A stretch of DNA of 64,000 nucleotides from the NCBI RefSeq assembly GCF_009729075.1, contig NZ_VTGY01000033.1, positions 248,001 through 312,000 on the forward strand. The letters run 5' to 3'. Below, piece after piece: positions 56,147-63,725 of this stretch. The stretch comes from Mycolicibacterium sp. CBMA 226 (GTDB lineage: Bacteria; Actinomycetota; Actinomycetes; Mycobacteriales; Mycobacteriaceae). Below the pieces are notes generated by a model, which searched no databases, was not told the DNA's origin, and worked only from the letters and a program-made list of their open reading frames with translations. The position numbers and the translations under genes were made by a program. Position 1 is the stretch's first letter. Every line of letters starts with the position of its first letter.

Positions 56147-57259
56147 TTATTGGTCACCGGTAGGTGCCGCCGCCCAGCGTTGTTCGACGCCGCTGAGGCG
56201 CCAGTACCCGATCGCGATCAGCCAGGTGACAGCGAACAGTCCGACGATGATAAAGCCAACATTGTTCAGGTCCAGGCCGCTGACCCAGTCGGTGACTGGG
56301 TTGACCCAGACCGCGTTGTCGTGCAGGACCCCAACGAGTTCGATGGTGCCGATCAGCAGCGCCACGGCGATCGACAGCCCGGTGATGGTGAAGTTGCAGA
56401 AAATCTTGCGGACGGGCTTGGCGAACGCCCAGTCGTAGGCCACCGTCATGAACAGGCCGTCGGCAGTGTCCATCAGGCTCATCCCGGCGGCGAACAGCAC
56501 GGGCAGTGTCAGCACCGCGTACCACGGCAGGCCGGCGGCCGCGCCACTCCCGGCGAGTGCGAGCAGGGTGACTTCGGTGGCGGTGTCGAAGCCCAACCCG
56601 AACAGCACACCGACCGGGAACATTTGGATCGGATGTGTGATCCGCCGCATGATCGGCCGCAGGATCCGGGCCAGGAAGCCGCGGCTGTCCAGTTGTTTTT
56701 CCAGGTCGTCTTCGTTGAATTCGCCGCGGCGCAGCGCGGTGAACACGCGCCAAATCCCGGCCAGGGCAACGATGTTGATGATGCCGATGAGCCACAGGAA
56801 CAGACCTGAGGCGAGGGTTCCGGCGATGCCGAGATCGTGTCGCGCTGTCGAGTCGTCGTTTTCGAGCACCCCAGCCACGCTTGTGGCCGCCAGGACCAGC
56901 AGCGCCATTATCAGGACCGTCATCGAGTGGCCCATGGCAAACCAGAAGCCGACCGATTTGGGTTTGGCGCCGTCGGCGGTCAGTTTGCGGGTGGTGTTGT
57001 CGATCGCGGCGATGTGGTCGGCGTCGAAGGCGTGCCGCAGGCCGAAGGTGTAGGCGGTCACGCCCAGTCCGACGCCGAATACCTGGGTGCCCACCTGATA
57101 GTGGTGTGGAACCACCAGCAGCACCAGCGAACCGAACCCGATGACATGTAGCGCGACGATCGCGGCGGCCAGGACACCGAATTCGCGCCAATCGCGTCGA
57201 TCCCATGCCTGGGTCACGCGGCCAAACACCTTGGGCGACAACTGAGCTGATTCAGACAC
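56147..57259 (-). CDS. nicT: NiCoT-family nickel/cobalt permease (370 aa), under cobalamin riboswitch control
   Basis: Membrane importer of the NiCoT (HoxN/NixA/NicT) family with about eight helices. The family signature RHAFDADHIAAIDNTTRK in the second helix binds the metal. Further conserved blocks are GFWFAMGHSMTVL, LFGLGFDTATEV and LPVLFAAGMSLMDTADG. Control by a B12 riboswitch indicates that cobalt for cobalamin synthesis is the main substrate, though family members also carry nickel. The GTG at 57259 has a strong GGAGG at 57266-57270, within reach of the riboswitch expression platform. The central cytoplasmic loop (RRGEFNEDDLEKQLDSRG) is charged. Confidence 0.95.
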   Translation of the reverse strand: MSESAQLSPKVFGRVTQAWDRRDWREFGVLAAAIVALHVIGFGSLVLLVVPHHYQVGTQVFGVGLGVTAYTFGLRHAFDADHIAAIDNTTRKLTADGAKPKSVGFWFAMGHSMTVLIMALLVLAATSVAGVLENDDSTARHDLGIAGTLASGLFLWLIGIINIVALAGIWRVFTALRRGEFNEDDLEKQLDSRGFLARILRPIMRRITHPIQMFPVGVLFGLGFDTATEVTLLALAGSGAAAGLPWYAVLTLPVLFAAGMSLMDTADGLFMTVAYDWAFAKPVRKIFCNFTITGLSIAVALLIGTIELVGVLHDNAVWVNPVTDWVSGLDLNNVGFIIVGLFAVTWLIAIGYWRLSGVEQRWAAAPTGDQ

Positions 57260-57289
57260 GCGGTACCTCCGTGGGGATCACGCGCCCCC

Positions 57290-57445
57290 GTCGTGGGTGG
57301 TGCAGGCGAACGGGTCTGACTCCCGCCACCATCACGAAGCCCGCGATGGTGGCGATCACAGTGGCGCGACCGTACCGGACTTACACCGGATTTCCGCGCC
57401 GCCTACGGCTTTCAGATGCGCAACGTATCACCGCGAACCAGAGGT
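57290..57445 (-). ncRNA. Cobalamin (adenosylcobalamin-type) riboswitch controlling nicT
   Basis: On the minus strand the conserved B12-element core is present in order: GATACGTTGCGCATCTGAAAG, in parts; GCGGAAATCCGGTGTAAGTCC; GGTACGGTCGCGCCACTGTGA; and GGGAGTCAGACCCG near the 3' end. The segments CCGGTGTAAGTCCGG and GCCACTGT are diagnostic of the family. The aptamer ends about 30 bases before the nicT GTG and its SD (GGAGG). High cobalamin should therefore shut off cobalt uptake, probably by sequestering the ribosome-binding site. The exact ends are approximate. Confidence 0.93.
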
Positions 57446-57603
57446 GACCAGCGGCCGGAATTTCGCCTGTAACGCCGCGTCGTATCAGGTAGGTGAGGCA
57501 TCGGACCGCGATCGAGTGATGCGGGAACCAGACCAGGAGCGCAAACGACTAATACAGCGCGCGCTGGACTGGTGCGGACACGAACGGCCGATAGGAGAAC
57601 CCC

Positions 57604-58287
57604 ATGGGAGCAAGACAACGGCGCGTGGTCGCGGCGACGGTGACCGCGACGATGCTGGCGCTGGCCGCCCCGGCGGCAGCCCACGTAAAAGTGTCCGGAA
57701 CCGACACCACGCAGGGCGGTTTCGGGGTGCTGACGTTCCGGGTGCCCACCGAATCGGCGACCGCGTCCACCACCGGACTGCTCATCACCTTGCCGGCCGA
57801 TCACCCGATCATTTCCGTCACCGCGCAGGACAAACCGGGCTGGATTGTGACCGTGACCCACAAGACGCTGCCCGCCCCCCAAAAAGATGACGACGGCAAC
57901 GAGGTGAGCGACTACATCGCCAGCGTGGAATGGAAAGCCGCGCCTGGGAGCCGGGGTATCGCGCCGAACCTGTTCGACACGTTCAGCATTGCGGCGGGCC
58001 CACTACCCAAGGCATCGTCGATCACGTTGCCCACGGCCCAGACCTACAGCGATGGCATGGTTGTGAACTGGAACGAAACCACCACCGCTGGTGGCCCTGC
58101 GCCAGAGCACCCGGCACCGGTGCTGACGCTGACTGCCACCGGTAGTGACGCCTCGCAACCGACGGCGACGGCCCCACCTGCTGGCGGTGCAACGCCGTCC
58201 TGGCTGCCGATCACCGCCCTCGTCGTGGCGCTGTTCGCGGTCGTGCTGGGCGTGGCGAACCTGGCTGTCGCGCGCCGCAAAGGCTGA
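57604..58287 (+). CDS. YcnI-like (DUF1775) copper-binding protein (227 aa)
   Basis: Exported, membrane-anchored protein. The signal peptide ends in AAPAAA, leaving His27 as the first mature residue (HVKVSGTDTTQGGFGVLTFRVPTES), the expected Cu(II) ligand of YcnI domains. Trp residues typical of the family follow (KPGWIVTV, VEWKAAPG). A Pro/Thr-rich spacer leads to one C-terminal membrane helix (ITALVVALFAVVLGVANLAV) and a basic tail. The ATG at 57604 has TAGGAG nine bases upstream. YcnI proteins are proposed copper metallochaperones and usually sit beside CopC or CopD, as here. Confidence 0.9.
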   Translation: MGARQRRVVAATVTATMLALAAPAAAHVKVSGTDTTQGGFGVLTFRVPTESATASTTGLLITLPADHPIISVTAQDKPGWIVTVTHKTLPAPQKDDDGNEVSDYIASVEWKAAPGSRGIAPNLFDTFSIAAGPLPKASSITLPTAQTYSDGMVVNWNETTTAGGPAPEHPAPVLTLTATGSDASQPTATAPPAGGATPSWLPITALVVALFAVVLGVANLAVARRKG

Positions 58288-58449
58288 CCACCGCGCGGAC
58301 CGACTCCCAGCAAACTGGCAGCTGGGGCCGGGAACTGACCACCCGACCGCGCCGACTATCCGACGTGGCGAACTGTGGCGTGTCCCCAGTTCACCGACGT
58401 TTGAACCGCCACCGGGCCGGGATGGGCCCCGAAACGAAAGTGATCACAC

Positions 58450-58806
58450 ATGAAACCCCTGCGCTGGATGACTGCCGCGACGGTCATGACCGCAACCGCC
58501 GTGTTGACCCCGGCAATCGCGTCCGCGCATGACTGGGTGGTGGCCACCACCCCGGCGGAAAACTCCACCGGCCCGGCCCCCACTCAGGTGTCGATCACTT
58601 ACAACGAGGCGGTGAAGAACCCGGAAATCTGGGTGATCGGGCCCGATCACGCGGAATGGACTACCGGCCCGCTCAAAGGGTCGGGAGCGTCCTACAGCGT
58701 GGCGCTGCGGCCCTCGCTGATCCCGGGCGAGTACATCGTGCACTGGCACAACACCTCCGCCGACGGCGACGAGGTCCACAGCCAGTGGTCGTTCACCGTG
58801 GGCTGA
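58450..58806 (+). CDS. CopC-domain copper resistance protein (118 aa)
   Basis: Small periplasmic/cell-wall copper carrier. The signal peptide ends ASA, placing His27 at the mature N-terminus (HDWVVATTPAENSTGPAPTQV), the hallmark Cu(II) ligand of CopC proteins. The conserved LTFNEAV-like motif is SITYNEAV, and the C-terminal histidine motif is DGDEVHSQWSFTVG. There is no Met-rich Cu(I) loop and no fused CopD. It lies 162 bases after the YcnI gene on the same strand and the pair is probably functionally linked. Confidence 0.9.
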   Translation: MKPLRWMTAATVMTATAVLTPAIASAHDWVVATTPAENSTGPAPTQVSITYNEAVKNPEIWVIGPDHAEWTTGPLKGSGASYSVALRPSLIPGEYIVHWHNTSADGDEVHSQWSFTVG

Positions 58807-58899
58807 CCGAGGCGATCGCGGTCCGTGGCGCGCCCGTGCGCCCGGGCCGTGTTCACCGACCCCAGATATGGCCCCGACAGCACAGTGGCGTGAGAGCAC

Positions 58900-59580
58900 C
58901 TAAAGCCAGCCGAGCGCACGCGCTCCGTTGTGCAGCACCATCGCGCCGATGACGACCATGATCACGGCCATCAGTGCGGCGTTGTTCTTCTCCATCCAGT
59001 CTTTGAGCCGTCGCATGGTGTCATCGAGTCGATCGCCGGCAATCGCATAGGCCAGGGTCGGAATCGCCACCGTCGACGCGGCGACGATCACGAAGAACGC
59101 CGCCGCCAGCCAGTCGCCCTCGAGCCCGAGTCCCGCGGTGCCTATCGCCAATCCGGCCGGCACGCAGATCAAGATGACGTCCGGGCGGACCAGCACCAGC
59201 GCTGCGCCCATCACGGCCGCGCGCACCGGGGTGACGGTCGCGACCTTCTTCATCCAGCCCGGCGAATCTGTGCTGTCGTGCCGCGTGAACCAGCGATAGA
59301 TACCGAAAACGATGAGCGCCGCACCCAACACGACGCGCAGCCACGATGCCCACCCGGGCGGCGACTTGTGCGCTCCGCCGAGCGAATGGGACAACTGGAC
59401 GCACACGGCTATCACGGCCGCCAGGCCTACCACCCAGCCCGCCAGGAACGCCAGGCCCGTCGGCCGCGGCCGCGGCGCCTGTAGGACCAAAACCGCCGGG
59501 ATGACAGTGATCGGCGACAGCGCCACCACCAACCCGAGCGGAACCAGCCCGGTCAACACCGTGCCCCAGCTTCCAGTCAT
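58900..59580 (-). CDS. Gap/Sap-family (sulfolipid-1-addressing protein type) membrane protein (226 aa)
   Basis: A polytopic protein with about six helices of the SfLAP family. Its mycobacterial members include Gap, needed for glycopeptidolipid transport to the surface, and Sap, linked to sulfolipid transport. Typical stretches are LVPLGLVVALSPITVIPAVLVLQAPRPRPTGLAFLAGW (in parts), TPVRAAVMGAALVLVRPD and a C-terminal WMEKNNAALMAVIMVVIGA. I chose ATG at 59580 over TTG at 59589, because a TAGATT box sits seven bases before the ATG. The lipid partner is unknown. It is not next to the NRPS operon. Confidence 0.85.
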   Translation of the reverse strand: MTGSWGTVLTGLVPLGLVVALSPITVIPAVLVLQAPRPRPTGLAFLAGWVVGLAAVIAVCVQLSHSLGGAHKSPPGWASWLRVVLGAALIVFGIYRWFTRHDSTDSPGWMKKVATVTPVRAAVMGAALVLVRPDVILICVPAGLAIGTAGLGLEGDWLAAAFFVIVAASTVAIPTLAYAIAGDRLDDTMRRLKDWMEKNNAALMAVIMVVIGAMVLHNGARALGWL

Positions 59581-59587
59581 GGGCAGC

Positions 59588-59593
59588 AATCTA
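59588..59593 (-). promoter_or_regulatory. Candidate -10 box of a leaderless Gap-like transcript
   Basis: On the minus strand TAGATT (TAnnnT) ends seven bases before the ATG at 59580; no SD site is present. This also argues against the TTG at 59589 as the start. Confidence 0.45.
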
Positions 59594-59633
59594 CCCAGTG
59601 AATCGCCCCCGAGCCTCCGCGATCGTCAATATG

Positions 59634-60659
59634 CTAGGGCTCCTTCAGGTCGCGGTCCTTGCTCGGTTGCACGCGCTTGGGTTCGCCCGGCATCTTCGGA
59701 TAGTTCGGCGGGTACGGCAGATCACCCAACCCGCGGTCCTCATCGGCCTGCACCATCTCGAGCAGCGGCTCGAGGGAGTACGCGACGTCGTCGATGCCGG
59801 CCCACGGATCGTCGCGCTGCGTAAGCAGTTTCGGCACGGTGGCCATGGTGTAGTCGTCGGGGTCGGCCTCGGCGAGCTCAGCCCAGGACAGTGGCGTCGA
59901 CACCGTGGCGATCGGCGTCTTGCGCACCGAGTACGCCGAGGCGAAGGTCCGGTCGCGGGCGTTCTGGTTGTAGTCGATGAACAACCGCTCGCCGCGCTCT
60001 TCCTTCCACCACGACGTCGTCACCGCGTCGGGGGCGCGCCGCTCCACTTCGCGGGCCAGTGCGATACCGGCCCGCCGCACGGCGATGAAGTCCCACTCCG
60101 GCTTGATCCGGACGAACACATGAACCCCCCGGCCTCCGGATGTCTTCGGGAAACCGGTCAGACCGAGCTCGTCGAGGATCGGCTTGAGCACACCGGTCGC
60201 GATCTCCCTGGCGTCCTTGAAGCCGGTGCCCGGTTGCGGATCCAGGTCGATGCGCAGTTCGTCGGGGTGCTCGACGTCCGGGCAGCGCACCTGCCACGGG
60301 TGCAATGTGATGGTGCCCATCTGTGCGGCCCAGATGATGGCCGACGGGTGCGTCACCTTGAGCGCGTCGGCGGTGCGCCCCGACGGGAACGTCACGGTGC
60401 AGGTTTTCAGGTACTCGGGATGCTTTACCGGAACCCGCTTTTGGTAGATCTCCTCGCCCTCGATGCCGTCCGGGAACCGTTGCAGGTGGGTGGGCCGGTC
60501 CCGCAACAGCGTCACCATCTGGTCGGCGACAGCGAGGTAATAGTCGACCATCGTGCGTTTGGTGCCTTTGTTCCCCAGCTGCGGGAAGTACACCTTGTCG
60601 GGGCTGGTCAACCGGACGGCGACGCCGTCGACGTCGAGTTCTTCTGCGGCGCTTGCCAT
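59634..60659 (-). CDS. polD1: LigD-type polymerase/primase-domain protein, PolD1/Rv3730c-like (341 aa)
   Basis: Archaeo-eukaryotic primase-type polymerase resembling the LigD polymerase domain but encoded alone, as in Rv3730c/PolD1. Seen are the N-terminal SPDKVYFPQLG, TFPSGRTADALKVTHPSAI, the metal-binding DxD in LRIDLDPQPGTGF, and SGGRGVHVFVR with its conserved His. Such enzymes add ribonucleotides or short patches in gap and break repair. The ATG at 60659 shares one base with the ligC stop (TGATG), showing tight coupling. The longer frame upstream overlaps ligC and is rejected. Confidence 0.92.
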   Translation of the reverse strand: MASAAEELDVDGVAVRLTSPDKVYFPQLGNKGTKRTMVDYYLAVADQMVTLLRDRPTHLQRFPDGIEGEEIYQKRVPVKHPEYLKTCTVTFPSGRTADALKVTHPSAIIWAAQMGTITLHPWQVRCPDVEHPDELRIDLDPQPGTGFKDAREIATGVLKPILDELGLTGFPKTSGGRGVHVFVRIKPEWDFIAVRRAGIALAREVERRAPDAVTTSWWKEERGERLFIDYNQNARDRTFASAYSVRKTPIATVSTPLSWAELAEADPDDYTMATVPKLLTQRDDPWAGIDDVAYSLEPLLEMVQADEDRGLGDLPYPPNYPKMPGEPKRVQPSKDRDLKEP

Positions 60660-61717
60660 CACGAGTTCTCCAGGACATCGTACAGGTCGTAGTTCAGCGG
60701 CACGTCGAGTTGATCGAAGGTGCAACTCTCCGGATCCCGGTCCGGGCGCCAGCGCCGGAATTTCACCGTATGCCGGAAGCGCCTGCCATGCACGGTGTTT
60801 CCCTCCATCTGGTCGTATGCCACCTCGCATACCCGCTCCGGCCGGATCGGAATCCAGGTCTTGTCGGCCGCTGAGTTCCAGCGACTCGGCTCACCGTCCT
60901 GGGCGTCACCGGTTCGGAGGGGTTCCAGTTCGGCAAGCAGCGCGACACGGTCTTTGACGCTGAAAGATGCTGCGCCACCGACCATGTGGAGATCACCTTC
61001 CGCGGTGTAGAGGCCCAAGAGTATCGACCCGATGCCCTCACCGCTCTTGTGGATGCGATAGCCGATGGCCACGCAGTCCGCGTCACGGGCGTGCTTGACC
61101 TTGACCATCTCGCGCTTACCCGGCAGGTAGGCACCGTCGAGGCGTTTTGCGATCACGCCGTCGAGCCCCGCGCCCTCGAACGTCGTGAGCCAGTGCGCAC
61201 CCTGCTCCGGGTCCTCGGTGGTGCGCGTGACGTGACACCACTGCTTCTCCCCCACCAGGTCCTGCAGCGCGGCGCGGCGCACGCGGAACGGCTCGGCCAG
61301 CAGACTACGGTCACCGTCGGCCAGCGCGTCGAATCCGATGAAATGCGCCGGCGTCTGCTCCGCGAGCATCTGCACCCGGCTGGCGGCGGGGTGGATGCGC
61401 TGGCTCAACGATTCCCAGTCGAGCCGGATGCGGCCATTGATCTCCCGCGGCACCACGACTTCGCCGTCGAGCACGCAGCGCGGCGCGATCTCGTCCCGCA
61501 GCGCCGCGAGCAGCTCGGGGAAATATCGGCCCAGCTCTTTTCCGTTTCGTGACTGCAGCACCACCTCGTCGCCGTCACGGAACACCAGGGCGCGGAATCC
61601 GTCCCATTTCGGCTCGTAGGACCACAGCCCCGCCTCGTCCGGCACCTTCACGGCGGCTTTGGCCAGCATGGGGTCTATCGGTGGCTGCACGGGTAGGTCC
61701 ACGGTTTCCATACTCAC
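60659..61717 (-). CDS. ligC: ATP-dependent DNA ligase LigC (352 aa)
   Basis: Two-domain ATP-dependent ligase. The adenylated lysine is K37 in EPKWDGFR (motif I). Motif III is CVLDGEVVV, motif IV VIAKRLDGAY and motif V KVKHARDADCV. An OB-fold domain follows from about residue 230. LigC works with PolD in Ku-independent repair synthesis and base-excision-type repair in mycobacteria. It is encoded upstream of polD1 with a one-base overlap. The start is GTG 61717 or ATG 61711. No Ku gene is in the window. Confidence 0.94.
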   Translation of the reverse strand: MSMETVDLPVQPPIDPMLAKAAVKVPDEAGLWSYEPKWDGFRALVFRDGDEVVLQSRNGKELGRYFPELLAALRDEIAPRCVLDGEVVVPREINGRIRLDWESLSQRIHPAASRVQMLAEQTPAHFIGFDALADGDRSLLAEPFRVRRAALQDLVGEKQWCHVTRTTEDPEQGAHWLTTFEGAGLDGVIAKRLDGAYLPGKREMVKVKHARDADCVAIGYRIHKSGEGIGSILLGLYTAEGDLHMVGGAASFSVKDRVALLAELEPLRTGDAQDGEPSRWNSAADKTWIPIRPERVCEVAYDQMEGNTVHGRRFRHTVKFRRWRPDRDPESCTFDQLDVPLNYDLYDVLENS

Positions 61718-61757
61718 GTAGACCGGCGCGGGTGGGCAATCTCATCGCCCGGCGCGT

Positions 61758-61763
61758 TACATT
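61758..61763 (+). promoter_or_regulatory. Candidate -10 box of a leaderless gluQ transcript
   Basis: TACATT (TAnnnT) followed by exactly six bases and the GTG at 61770. No SD site is seen. Confidence 0.5.
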
Positions 61764-61769
61764 GCGGTC

Positions 61770-62645
61770 GTGCCCCATTCCCCCGCCGGCCGGTTCGCGC
61801 CGAGCCCGTCCGCCGATCTGCACATCGGCAACGTGCGCACCGCGGTGTTGGCATGGTTGTTCGCGCGTTCCACGGGGCGCCGCTTCCTGGTCCGCGTCGA
61901 GGACCTGGATGACCGCACGTTCCCCGATGTGGCGCAGCGGCAATTGGATGATCTGGCGGCCGTCGGACTGACATGGGACGAGCCACCCGAATACCAAGCC
62001 TCCCATGAAGACCGCTATCGCGCCGTCGTCGATGACCTCACCGCGCGCGGCCTGACATTCGAATGTTTCTGCAGCAGAAAGGACATCCTGCAGGCGCCGC
62101 GGGCACCGCACGCGCCCGAGGGAGCGTACCCGGGCACCTGCCGCAATCTCAGCGACGACGAGCGCACCAGGCGCCGCGCCGAAGGCCGGCCACCGGCCAT
62201 CCGATTACGTTCGGATACAAGCGAATACACCGTCACCGACCTGTTGCACGGCAGGTACACCGGCGTCGTCGACGACTTCGTGCTGCGGCGCGGCGACAAC
62301 GTACCGGCCTACAACCTGGCGGTCGTGGTGGACGACGCCGCCCAGGGCATCGACCAGGTGGTGCGCGGCGACGACCTGCTTTCGTCGTCTCCGCGGCAGG
62401 CGTATCTGGCTGCGCTGCTGGGCTATCCGCAGCCCGTCTACGCGCACGTCCCGCTGGTCCTCAACGCCGACGGTAAGCGGCTGGCCAAACGTGATGGTGC
62501 GGTGACGGTTTCGGAGATCGGCGCGGAGGCGGCCATGACCCAGATCGCGGCGTCACTGGGCTACACCGCCACCACGCTCGACGGCATGCTGGCCGAGTTC
62601 GATCCAGCCAGACTGCCACGCGAGCCGTGGATTTTTCGGCCCTAG
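61770..62645 (+). CDS. gluQ: Glutamyl-Q tRNA(Asp) synthetase (291 aa)
   Basis: A truncated glutamyl-tRNA synthetase paralogue lacking the anticodon-binding domain. In known cases it attaches glutamate to queuosine at position 34 of tRNA(Asp). The class I HIGH-type motif is HIGN at residues 18-21, after GRFAPSPSADL. The KMSKS-like motif is KRLAKRDG. The zinc-ligand set expected of GluQ is visible as ECFCSRKD followed by AYPGTC. The length fits GluQ, about 290-300 residues. The start is GTG 61770, apparently leaderless. It is divergent from ligC. Confidence 0.93.
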   Translation: MPHSPAGRFAPSPSADLHIGNVRTAVLAWLFARSTGRRFLVRVEDLDDRTFPDVAQRQLDDLAAVGLTWDEPPEYQASHEDRYRAVVDDLTARGLTFECFCSRKDILQAPRAPHAPEGAYPGTCRNLSDDERTRRRAEGRPPAIRLRSDTSEYTVTDLLHGRYTGVVDDFVLRRGDNVPAYNLAVVVDDAAQGIDQVVRGDDLLSSSPRQAYLAALLGYPQPVYAHVPLVLNADGKRLAKRDGAVTVSEIGAEAAMTQIAASLGYTATTLDGMLAEFDPARLPREPWIFRP

Positions 62646-62696
62646 CTGCGTCGCGACTCCGCGAACTGCGGCGCGATAGTCGATGAGTGCGTAGCG

Positions 62697-62822
62697 TCAA
62701 TCATCGGGTGCACGCCGCCACTGTGATTGCACCCAGGTACTTTTCTGCGGCATCAGAGGTCCCTGAGTTCAATCATCACCGGCAGATGCCAACCACGACT
62801 GCACTCAGGTACTGGGCCGCCC
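62697..62822 (+). repeat. Two imperfect direct repeats of about 54 bases in an intergenic region
   Basis: Units at about 62697-62751 and 62769-62822 both start TCAATCATC and both contain GCACYCAGGTACT near their 3' end, followed by a C/G-rich GCGGC or GCCGCC; the period is 72 bases. They lie in the 220-base gap between gluQ and the SDR gene, which holds no gene I can support. Their role is unknown. Confidence 0.45.
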
Positions 62823-62865
62823 GGATTCGGTAGTGACACACCGGGCGCGTGGTCAGCGCAGCGAC

Positions 62866-63705
62866 CTACACCCGCCGCGGCACTCCGAAGACCTTGGCCA
62901 GTAGGAACCCCCGTACCGAGGCGGGCACGTTCGTCAATAGCGCGGCCTGGAGCTTGGGGCCCAGCCCGACGACGTACCGCGCCTTGGGCCGCCGCGCGGT
63001 GAGCGCTTCCTCCACCACCGCAACGACTTTCGCCGGGTCGACTGCCATCTTCTGCGACAGCGGAATCATCTTCTTCATGCCCGCGATGTGTCGGTCATAC
63101 AGGGCGTGGTGCTCGGGCGAGGTCGCGGTTTCCAGCTCGACCACCATGTCGTCGGCCTTGCGCCACATGTCGGTATCGGTTTGCGCAGGCTCCACGACCA
63201 CCACGGGCACACCCCAGGGCCGCAGCTCGATTCGCAGCGCCTCGGCACCGGCCTCCAACGCGAACTTGGACGCCGCATAGGCACCCAGCATCGGCGCCGA
63301 CAATTGTCCGTTGACGCTGGAGATGAAGACCACCCGGCCGTGGGACTGCCGCAACTTGGGCAGCACTGCAGCCGTCACTGCGAACTGACCGACCACGTTG
63401 ACATCCAACTGCTTTCGCCAGTCCGCGGGTGTCAGCGTCTCGACGGGGCCGGCGACCACGATGCCGGCGTTGTTGACCACGGCATCCAGCCGGTCGGGCA
63501 GGGCCGCGGCGAGCGCCTCGACATCGTCCTCAGAGGTGACGTCGAGGATGACGGCCGAGATCCGTTGTGGCGCCAGGGCCACCACCGCTGCGGCGTCGGC
63601 CTTGGAGCGCACCCCGGCGATGACGTCCCACCCGGTCGCGGCGAGGTGCTGGGTGATGGCCAGCCCGATGCCACGGCCGGCACCGGTGACGAGAACTGAA
63701 GGCAT
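62866..63705 (-). CDS. Short-chain dehydrogenase/reductase (279 aa)
   Basis: Classical SDR. The cofactor motif TGAGRGIG is at residues 7-14, NNAG follows (VVNNAGIV), the catalytic Ser is in FISSVNGQ, and Y-x-x-x-K is in YAASKFAL. The C-terminal extension (RRPKARYVVGLGPKLQAALLTNVP) is typical of a mycobacterial group often labelled oxidoreductase. The substrate is unknown. It lies downstream of the P450 gene on the same strand with a gap of 20 bases, so both may be in one transcript. Confidence 0.92.
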   Translation of the reverse strand: MPSVLVTGAGRGIGLAITQHLAATGWDVIAGVRSKADAAAVVALAPQRISAVILDVTSEDDVEALAAALPDRLDAVVNNAGIVVAGPVETLTPADWRKQLDVNVVGQFAVTAAVLPKLRQSHGRVVFISSVNGQLSAPMLGAYAASKFALEAGAEALRIELRPWGVPVVVVEPAQTDTDMWRKADDMVVELETATSPEHHALYDRHIAGMKKMIPLSQKMAVDPAKVVAVVEEALTARRPKARYVVGLGPKLQAALLTNVPASVRGFLLAKVFGVPRRV

Positions 63706-63725
63706 ACGCGCGAGACTAGCCGGGA

